Under the pieces are notes generated by a model. It was not told where the DNA came from. It did no database searches and saw only the letters and a program-made list of their open reading frames with translations. The position numbers and the translations under genes are program-made. From a virus: DNA of 64,000 nt. This document shows, in pieces, positions 58,523 to 64,000 of the stretch; position 1 is the stretch's first letter, and each line of letters starts with the position of its first letter. Location: the IMG/VR virus record IMGVR_UViG_3300001681_000071, positions 1-64,000 of that record. One strand, 5' to 3'.

Positions 58523-59167
58523 ATGGACCTCGTAACTATTACGTCCACGCTCAAAGGGGCTGTACGTGGCAGAAGACCAAACCGGAAAGCATACGGAAGA
58601 CACAGAGTTATATCTGCAATCGACGTAGGTTTCCGATACAGAGAGGTATTAAAAACCTCTTGCGACATTATTTATAGCGATAGATTTTATGACCTTTTAA
58701 TGGACAAATTGGACGCTGAAGGCATATTTGTAAAACGGGAAGATTGTGATTCGTTAATAGAGGCACAACACGACAAAATGAAATCCCAAATGACCGATAA
58801 TTGGGGGGTTAAAGAGTCAATTTATGCTCCAGCCCCATACTTCGGCATGGGATTCAAACGCCACAAGGAAACAGGTGGAATATACGTTGCTGGGCTACAA
58901 ATTTGCGAGAAAGTGGTAAACCATGACCCGAACGGAAGTATACCTGCTCCGAATTCCAAGGCAGCAACAATCGTAAAACGGTCAATAAGTGGCTTGATCC
59001 CGTTGGGAATATATAGAACCTATAAAGTAATAGACGTAGTAGAGGGGATAAGAATTCCAACAGCCGAGTGGAAAACAGGTCAAGATGCTTTGGAAATGCT
59101 CCTTATCAACGGTCTAAACCAAGCCAACAAACAATACAAAACTTTTTTAACACTGAAAGGGGAATAA
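58523..59167 (+). CDS. Unknown protein, cargo cassette gene 1
   Basis: This 214-residue protein is of unknown family. It has a basic Arg-rich N-terminus (residues ~10-30), a middle with two Cys, and is otherwise alpha/beta. CAGGGAAGA precedes the ATG. It is the first of five rightward genes placed inside the leftward tail module. Confidence 0.8.
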   Translation: MDLVTITSTLKGAVRGRRPNRKAYGRHRVISAIDVGFRYREVLKTSCDIIYSDRFYDLLMDKLDAEGIFVKREDCDSLIEAQHDKMKSQMTDNWGVKESIYAPAPYFGMGFKRHKETGGIYVAGLQICEKVVNHDPNGSIPAPNSKAATIVKRSISGLIPLGIYRTYKVIDVVEGIRIPTAEWKTGQDALEMLLINGLNQANKQYKTFLTLKGE

Positions 59168-59170
59168 GCA

Positions 59171-59524
59171 ATGGACCGGAATTATTCAGAAATATTTAAA
59201 GACTTAAACCAAATATTAACCAAGATAAAAGGACTAGGGCTCCTTGGCTATGAAGACAAATTTGCAATGTCACTATCATTTGGGCATGGAGTGAACAGGC
59301 GTAGTGGATATATAAATATCCATGTATTTGAAAAAGTGTTCACAGATATAGTTAGCAAGTTCAATCTTGCAAGTAAGGTTGAATTTTGCAATAGCTCTGG
59401 CAGTAGCGGACACCATGTTGAATTATATTTAGAAGAATACGATATAATGCTCACATCTATTCTCCCCTTTAAAGAAAAACCCGAAGACTTAAAGACCGAA
59501 TACTTTGGTGTATCCAATGTATGA
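59171..59524 (+). CDS. Unknown 117-residue protein, cargo cassette gene 2
   Basis: Follows gene 1 by three bases, with AAAGGGGAA upstream. Alpha/beta with no recognised motif. Its stop overlaps the ATG of gene 3 (59517). Confidence 0.78.
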   Translation: MDRNYSEIFKDLNQILTKIKGLGLLGYEDKFAMSLSFGHGVNRRSGYINIHVFEKVFTDIVSKFNLASKVEFCNSSGSSGHHVELYLEEYDIMLTSILPFKEKPEDLKTEYFGVSNV

Positions 59525-59789
59525 AGTAGGAAAGATAATACAAAGTCCCGATAGATTTTTTGTCTGCGTAAGAATTAGAAACAAATGGGGCGTTCCATAC
59601 AGTCTCCGGAAAAGGATTGGTCCTTTGGAGATTAAAGAAGCGCACCAAACTCTTTCTAAATCCATAGAGAAATATGGCTGCAACTACGAGATAGTAATTG
59701 AGCCAGCAACACATGTAGATAGAACTGCTGATAGCTGTCATAACAGCATCATCCAAAACCATGAGGTTAACAATGACTCATCCCCTTAA
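59517..59789 (+). CDS. Unknown 90-residue basic protein, cargo cassette gene 3
   Basis: ATG 59517 overlaps the previous stop. Strand-rich N-terminal half with Arg/Lys patches (residues ~20-45), which could bind nucleic acid; helical after. No family is recognised. Confidence 0.75.
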   Translation: MYEVGKIIQSPDRFFVCVRIRNKWGVPYSLRKRIGPLEIKEAHQTLSKSIEKYGCNYEIVIEPATHVDRTADSCHNSIIQNHEVNNDSSP

Positions 59790-59976
59790 TTCTATGCGCT
59801 ATGTGAGATTAGCAGAGCGCCTAAACGAAACATTGCGCTTGGTGAATACATATCTGCAACTTCGCATAGAAGAAGTAAAAACAAATTTGTCAGCACGACA
59901 GCTTGCCGACCTAACAAAGATAACGAACATAGATGAAGTTATCAAAGACTGCGACCAAGCAAGCCCTATAAATTGA
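59761..59976 (+). CDS. Unknown 71-residue helical protein, cargo cassette gene 4
   Basis: Starts at ATG 59761 or 59773 within the end of gene 3. Helical with regularly spaced Leu and a 'SARQLADLTKI' segment. Its coupling to gene 3 suggests expression. No family is recognised. Confidence 0.65.
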   Translation: MRLTMTHPLNSMRYVRLAERLNETLRLVNTYLQLRIEEVKTNLSARQLADLTKITNIDEVIKDCDQASPIN

Positions 59977-60189
59977 TAAATATTTCCGTGAATAGAGCCA
60001 GCGATTGGTCGCCTCATCATATGGTGTCTATGCAAGGCTTAACAGCCTTACCTTCCCCAAAGACTCCAGTTGGATACGGAGTTTGCGAAAGCTAAACGTA
60101 ATGAGGTCTATCCATAAAGGCCAGCAGGTTTGCTTCATGTAGCCTGTTGGTCTTTTAAATTTTATAAACAAACCACAAACGAGACAGCC
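59977..60189 (+). other. Structured intergenic leader with intrinsic terminator
   Basis: About 210 bases without a gene. AAGGCT/AGCCTT (60034-60051 region) and ACTCC/GGAGT (60063-60082) can pair. Then GGCCAGCAGG (60119-60128) pairs with CCTGTTGGTC (60143-60152, two G-T pairs) before TTTT, followed by an A/C-rich leader like those of the array. It repeats the terminator-then-leader logic of 5-14 kb and may hold a short RNA. Confidence 0.55.
60119..60156 (+). terminator. Intrinsic terminator
   Basis: GGCCAGCAGG/CCTGTTGGTC stem (60119-60128, 60143-60152) plus TTTT ends the four-gene cargo unit before the fifth gene. Confidence 0.7.
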
Positions 60190-60813
60190 ATGATAAAAAA
60201 CATTAGCCGGAAAAAAAGGGGGGTAACTACAACGTGTGACTTCAAGGAGTACGAACCACACGGTAAGGGCGAGCTATTGCCACCAGAACTGCGCGAACGG
60301 ATGGACCTAACAACATGGGATTGGGACACACTCAGATACTTTCAAAGCTCTGTTTACCGTGTCTCCTTTTATGTTCAGCCTCCGGTGGAAGATGTACGAC
60401 CATTCCACTTTGGTCTACTAAGTTATAGGCGTAGAGATGGAAAGACCATCGGATCTTGGAGGGAAAAGCAGCTTATAAAAGATTGTATCGCTGGCACATT
60501 ATGTGAAGGAGCAGAACTATTCCCCTCTCATCTACGGCTACTGGATACCGCTAACCAGTATCATCTCTGGCTTATGCCTAGTGCGTCCCTAATGCCGTTT
60601 GGATACTTTCAGCTACGGTGTACTGACCAAGACGAAGAGGTAGTTAAGATGGGATCACTGGTAACAAAAAACAGATGCCCACAACAACCACGAAAGAGCC
60701 GCCATGACTATACCGAAGATGCCGGGTTTGGGCCGTATGGTCTTCTCGGTAAATGGTGGGAAGAATATGGGTATCCCACAACAGATTGGGACAAAAAGAT
60801 AGGGGCTAAATAG
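60190..60813 (+). CDS. Conserved phage protein (possible DUF7694-type)
   Basis: The 207-residue protein starts at ATG 60190. The segment WREKQLIKDCIAG...GAELFPSHLRLLDTANQYHLW resembles a phage family I recall with WRELQRIKNEL...ELFP...LVDxANxYHLWV, which I believe is called DUF7694; function unknown. Its C-terminus has a Trp-rich end (LGKWWEEYGYP). It stands alone behind the terminator and leader at 59977-60189. Confidence 0.72.
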   Translation: MIKNISRKKRGVTTTCDFKEYEPHGKGELLPPELRERMDLTTWDWDTLRYFQSSVYRVSFYVQPPVEDVRPFHFGLLSYRRRDGKTIGSWREKQLIKDCIAGTLCEGAELFPSHLRLLDTANQYHLWLMPSASLMPFGYFQLRCTDQDEEVVKMGSLVTKNRCPQQPRKSRHDYTEDAGFGPYGLLGKWWEEYGYPTTDWDKKIGAK

Positions 60814-60861
60814 CCCCTTAGATAACTGATGTAGCAAATTACAGCATCTCAGCCCAAGATT

Positions 60862-61500
60862 CTAAATCTTAGTATATCTGTCGATACGGATTAAGCTTTG
60901 ATGGTCAGACAATGCTAGACCATCCCAAGATTTTGTAACACCAAGGGCAGTAAATCCAAACCCAAATGAGTGTTCATCTTGACCAAACGGAGCAGTAAAC
61001 CCGGTAGTTGACTGACATTTCCAAACATAACAGTTGAGAGTATCGCCTGTAACTCCCATTTGGTGACGTATACTCATTGAAATATCAACATTCGTAGGAT
61101 CTCCGCCAAACCAAAACGCTTCGCCAGTGGCAAGAGCGGGTATATCCCAACCAGGAGGCTCTGATGACCCGGCTCCATACAAGAGTTCATCTTCATCATT
61201 GATACCAGAACCTAATGCCATCTTGAACCGAAGAAAATCCCATTCAATAGAGGTAAAGGTGATGTTTACCATTTGTTGTTGTTGAAAAGTGTAGACTACC
61301 TGACGAGGATTTCCTTGCATGATCTGTTTCTTCTCTGAAACCATCTCAAGGGATACGCCATCGTCACCAATAAATCCAACATCAACGGTGGGAGTTAATC
61401 CATTCGGAGAAGTCCCGCTTCCAGTGAATAAGGCCATCTTTAAGGTGGCAGGTCCGAAACTAATGTCATTGGTAGTTCCGCTTGGTAGATTAAGAGCCAT
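60862..61500 (-). CDS. Major tail tube protein
   Basis: The 212-residue protein is beta-rich with 'FGPATLKMALFTG' near the start and a GDDGVSLEMVSEKKQIMQG segment, the layout of phage tail tube proteins (tube subunits binding in rings). It lies directly after the tail completion genes and, across the cargo cassette, before the chaperones. GGGAGAAG precedes the ATG. Confidence 0.82.
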   Translation of the reverse strand: MALNLPSGTTNDISFGPATLKMALFTGSGTSPNGLTPTVDVGFIGDDGVSLEMVSEKKQIMQGNPRQVVYTFQQQQMVNITFTSIEWDFLRFKMALGSGINDEDELLYGAGSSEPPGWDIPALATGEAFWFGGDPTNVDISMSIRHQMGVTGDTLNCYVWKCQSTTGFTAPFGQDEHSFGFGFTALGVTKSWDGLALSDHQSLIRIDRYTKI

Positions 61501-61532
61501 GATCTTCTCCCAAAAAAGATTTCATTTCAAAT

Positions 61533-61874
61533 TTATAAAGGATTTTCTTTAGTATATCGTACAACATTAACATGTGAACAAGAACGACAAATAATTTTTA
61601 GCTTGCCGCCAACGCCAGCAGTCCAGTAAGCATAAAAATCTTTGTATCTTATTCTCAATTCATCGCCCTCTGTATCGTATATCCCAAGCCTAAAGCTGCA
61701 CTTCTCACAATTCCATATCACATCATTGGTATGTAATGCATCAGTGCCATCAAGTTCTTGATTGCCATCTGTATTTTGCTGAGAAAGAACAGCCATTTGG
61801 ATTATCGTTGCAAGCTCTGACTCTATTGCTTGAATTTGTCGCTCTAATCTTTCTATGGATTTTCGTTCAGACAT
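61533..61874 (-). CDS. Zinc-finger protein, Com-like
   Basis: The 113-residue protein (ATG 61874) has an N-terminal helical coil (SERKSIERLERQIQAIE) and then a zinc module, CEKCSFRLG (Cys pair 1) and CRSCSHVNVV (Cys pair 2), the layout of phage Mu Com-like zinc-binding proteins and of a common small phage family. It may regulate translation or transcription of late genes (inference). Confidence 0.72.
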   Translation of the reverse strand: MSERKSIERLERQIQAIESELATIIQMAVLSQQNTDGNQELDGTDALHTNDVIWNCEKCSFRLGIYDTEGDELRIRYKDFYAYWTAGVGGKLKIICRSCSHVNVVRYTKENPL

Positions 61875-61875
61875 A

Positions 61876-62289
61876 TTAACCAACAGTAACGGCTCTATAT
61901 ATCCCTCTAACAGCCCAACACTTCATCGCATCATTAAAAAGACCAAAGGGTCGCTCAGTCTCATACATGTATCCCTTCATGCTAATTCCAGTATGCGAAA
62001 GTCGTACACAATTAAGAGACTTGTATGCCAGGTCATAAACCGACTTGCTTTGAGAGGCAGAAATACGGCTATATGTGTATATCTGGATCTCAATATTCTG
62101 ACTACACATGGCGTAATTGGCTCTACCGCTACGGTTTTCTATGATAATCAATGGCATCTTAACTGTAGGTATATCGTAATCCATGAAGTGATCAGTATAA
62201 ATACGATCTTCCACAACAGAGTTTATGTTCGGATCAAGAAGCAATTGCATACGAATTAACTGGTCTACTATCTCTATCTCGTTTGACAT
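61876..62289 (-). CDS. Tail terminator/completion protein
   Basis: The 137-residue protein has the alpha/beta pattern of the DUF3168/tail terminator family: an N-terminal helix, 'RIYTDHFMDYDIP', a QIYTYS strand and a final strand. AAGGGGAT lies before the ATG, which overlaps the preceding stop. In siphophages it caps the tail tube. Its position between the connector and tail tube genes fits. Confidence 0.72.
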   Translation of the reverse strand: MSNEIEIVDQLIRMQLLLDPNINSVVEDRIYTDHFMDYDIPTVKMPLIIIENRSGRANYAMCSQNIEIQIYTYSRISASQSKSVYDLAYKSLNCVRLSHTGISMKGYMYETERPFGLFNDAMKCWAVRGIYRAVTVG

Positions 62290-62783
62290 TATCCCCTTCC
62301 CTGACGCTTAATATGCCGTATAAGAGTCTTTTCAAATACCGAAGCTAGCTTTTGTTGTACGACAGGTTTAGTGGCCTCTCCACGAACCGGATCACGCGCA
62401 ACCATTATCTTGGTGCCTTCCCAAACATACAGCCTTGATTTCGGGATCCCAGAAGTAGGCCCAACCCGACCTTCTAATGTAAGACTGTTAACGTCAAAAC
62501 CAAGATACTTTAGAAAAACACCCTTTCTTTTATGAACCATGTGTGGCTCTAAATTTCCGGGTAAAGGAAAGCCTCCAGCCCACTTTGTGGCGTATGGGTG
62601 GTTAAGATACCGTAGTCGCATTTCCGATATATCTGTTCTGGAAGACGCTTCAACCGAATACTGTAGAAGCCTTTTTGTTGTAGCCCTTAGAGCAAGAACA
62701 ACAGCAAGATTTACACCTCTTTTAGACTTGCGAAGCTGATCACTTAGCCCCGATACATTTATTCTCAACTCTATCTTCGGCAT
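62289..62783 (-). CDS. Head-tail connector / HK97 gp10-like protein
   Basis: The 164-residue protein has an N-terminal alpha/beta block followed by basic loops (RHIKRQGRG end) and VGPTSGIP...YVWEGT, in the style of HK97 gp10-like neck proteins. Translation-coupled to the tail terminator gene. It overlaps the glycosyltransferase gene by 44 bases. Confidence 0.72.
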   Translation of the reverse strand: MPKIELRINVSGLSDQLRKSKRGVNLAVVLALRATTKRLLQYSVEASSRTDISEMRLRYLNHPYATKWAGGFPLPGNLEPHMVHKRKGVFLKYLGFDVNSLTLEGRVGPTSGIPKSRLYVWEGTKIMVARDPVRGEATKPVVQQKLASVFEKTLIRHIKRQGRG

Positions 62784-64000
62784 CTTCTATCTCAATTGGC
62801 TTTACAAAAAACGTACCCTTCTCATCTACTTCTATTCTATCATAAGGAAAATCAGGAAGGTCTTGTTCTATCGTCGGTCTGAATTCTCCGGTATCTATGA
62901 TTGATTGAAGAGGAAATACTGACTCTAACTTCTCAATAAGTTCAAAACAGACTTTATGAAACGGGTGGCCTGGACCGAGCCTTTCAAATGTATGTTTAAA
63001 CATCAGATTCGACTTCCTACCAAGATGGTAAGCATATTCTTTGTATGGCAAAAAGGCTGTTCCAGCACACATACAGGCTCTTTCATAACAAGTTTCTGCC
63101 TTAGCCATTTGACCATCATTCACACATTGAAGACCCAAAGCAACCCAAGACCCACAATCCAAGGGATTCTTCTTCAATTCATTGAACAACATTGAATTGT
63201 ATTTTCCTAACTTGTGTGCCATATCTTTTGGTTTCCGCATTAGGCCGGTATTCACAGTGATAAACGGAGCATATTGAACATTGGGGAAAATCCCCATATC
63301 CATTAGTCTATTGAAAGCTTTTTCATACCCCTCATGCACTGAGCCTTCTACTTTTACAAGCCCAACATCATCCAATTTTACCATTCGTATCGTTTCGCTT
63401 CTTGACTCTTTCTTGTCTCCAGCATTTGTAGGATTGGTAAATCTAAACATCCATCCCCACACATCGTTAACCTCTGCCATCCGTTTGACAGCAGCAGTGA
63501 ATGGAGGTTGATCTTGTGGCACAATCTCATCAGGGTCCATTGATAGTACCCATCCAATTGTGCCTTTGTTTGTTTGCCTAAAGTGATCTATAGCTGCATT
63601 CCTACACGCGCCAAGACCTCCTTCAATGACAGCAAGCTCTTTATGTATGACCTCCACCCTGAATAACCTCATAAGTTGAGCCAAATTCCATGATGGGCCG
63701 GTCTTATACTTTTTGCTCCATTCTTCTTCTGTAGGCCAAGAAGCATGATTATCATCTTTAGCCCACTCCATATCTTCCTCTTCCCACTTGCCTGTCCATA
63801 CAAGAGCCAACCTATCGCAGATCCCGTAAAGCTCTATAAACCATCGTCCAATATGCGGGATTATCTCATCTTCATATGCCAACATGTACGCTGCAATACC
63901 GTTCCTTGGATTGTAAACAGAAACCGGGACATTCTCTTGCCTGACGATATGACTGTAATTCCCATCCAAGCCCACAAGCTTTGGGTTTTTTTCCTTGTCT
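62740..64000 (-). CDS. GT2-like glycosyltransferase fused to TPR, 5' end outside window
   Basis: The open frame enters from the right edge (the codon at 63973-63975 is GTG, but the reading frame continues outward), so it is partial. Residues ~25-260 look like a GT-A family 2 glycosyltransferase: AAYMLAYEDE, CRNAAIDHF, SMDPDEI (DxD-type metal site) and FRFTNPT. Then a TPR-like pair follows ('MAKAETCYERACMC'). It may glycosylate a virion protein or a sugar on modified DNA. Being among connector genes it is likely made late. Confidence 0.78.
   Translation of the reverse strand, partial: DKEKNPKLVGLDGNYSHIVRQENVPVSVYNPRNGIAAYMLAYEDEIIPHIGRWFIELYGICDRLALVWTGKWEEEDMEWAKDDNHASWPTEEEWSKKYKTGPSWNLAQLMRLFRVEVIHKELAVIEGGLGACRNAAIDHFRQTNKGTIGWVLSMDPDEIVPQDQPPFTAAVKRMAEVNDVWGWMFRFTNPTNAGDKKESRSETIRMVKLDDVGLVKVEGSVHEGYEKAFNRLMDMGIFPNVQYAPFITVNTGLMRKPKDMAHKLGKYNSMLFNELKKNPLDCGSWVALGLQCVNDGQMAKAETCYERACMCAGTAFLPYKEYAYHLGRKSNLMFKHTFERLGPGHPFHKVCFELIEKLESVFPLQSIIDTGEFRPTIEQDLPDFPYDRIEVDEKGTFFVKPIEIEDAEDRVENKCIGAK

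Noticed and set aside
1-64000. tRNA, rRNA, integrase, transposase or attachment sites
   Set aside because: I looked for tRNA-like cloverleaf and TTCGA arms, recombinase motifs and terminal repeats by eye and found none that I could support.

Overview
The window is part of a virulent-type tailed-phage genome (or a prophage-free environmental phage contig). It has a complete siphovirus-like tail module, with a tail tube protein, a frameshifted chaperone pair, a 1982-residue tape measure protein, hub and fibre proteins. It also has a phage replication/recombination module and dozens of very small genes. I see no integrase, tRNA or rRNA. The host cannot be named from the sequence. Strong AAGGA-type ribosome binding sites on nearly every gene argue for a host that uses Shine-Dalgarno initiation. 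Capsid, portal, large terminase and DNA polymerase are not in view and presumably lie outside the window.

Layout. 1-4.4 kb: a rightward gene with an apparent frame break, a GC-rich structured non-coding stretch ending in an intrinsic terminator, a leftward zinc-ribbon gene, an AT-rich gene-free region with direct repeats, and a leftward pair including a possible small-terminase-like protein. 4.96-13.85 kb: a rightward array of small unknown genes. Nearly every gene or gene pair is preceded by the same cassette: a short GC-rich hairpin that can end the upstream transcript, then a TTTTAAC-(N)-ATTTATACTTTAC promoter-like element, then an A/C-rich leader with an AAGGA site. 14.0-25.0 kb: rightward operons that start with a MoxR-type AAA+ ATPase and a VWA protein, continue with small zinc-binding, SWIM and membrane proteins, and end with a C5-cytosine DNA methyltransferase (with a second long ORF overprinted in another frame) and a SAM-methyltransferase-like gene.

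25.05-37.1 kb is a leftward operon, read right to left. A PD-(D/E)XK/Cas4-like nuclease, a Sak4-like ATPase, an SSB-like protein, a RuvC-like resolvase and a T7 gp4-like primase-helicase come first. They lead into ParB-like, TET/JBP dioxygenase, P-loop kinase, sulfotransferase-like, amidinotransferase and alpha-glutamyl/putrescinyl-thymine-pyrophosphorylase-like genes, then a Dam-like adenine methyltransferase. The overlapping dioxygenase-kinase-pyrophosphorylase set is the signature of phage DNA base hypermodification. The amidinotransferase and the sulfotransferase-like gene suggest an end product not among those I know.

37.3-41.1 kb: leftward lysis/cell-wall and regulatory genes (membrane proteins, an L,D-transpeptidase-fold protein, an MT-A70 methylase and an HTH regulator behind an operator-like dyad). 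41.2-64 kb: leftward tail genes, ending at the right edge with connector-type genes and a glycosyltransferase-TPR protein that runs off the window. A rightward five-gene cargo cassette with its own promoter and terminator (58.5-60.8 kb) interrupts the tail module between the tail tube and chaperone genes.

All functional names are from motif recognition by eye; no database search was run.
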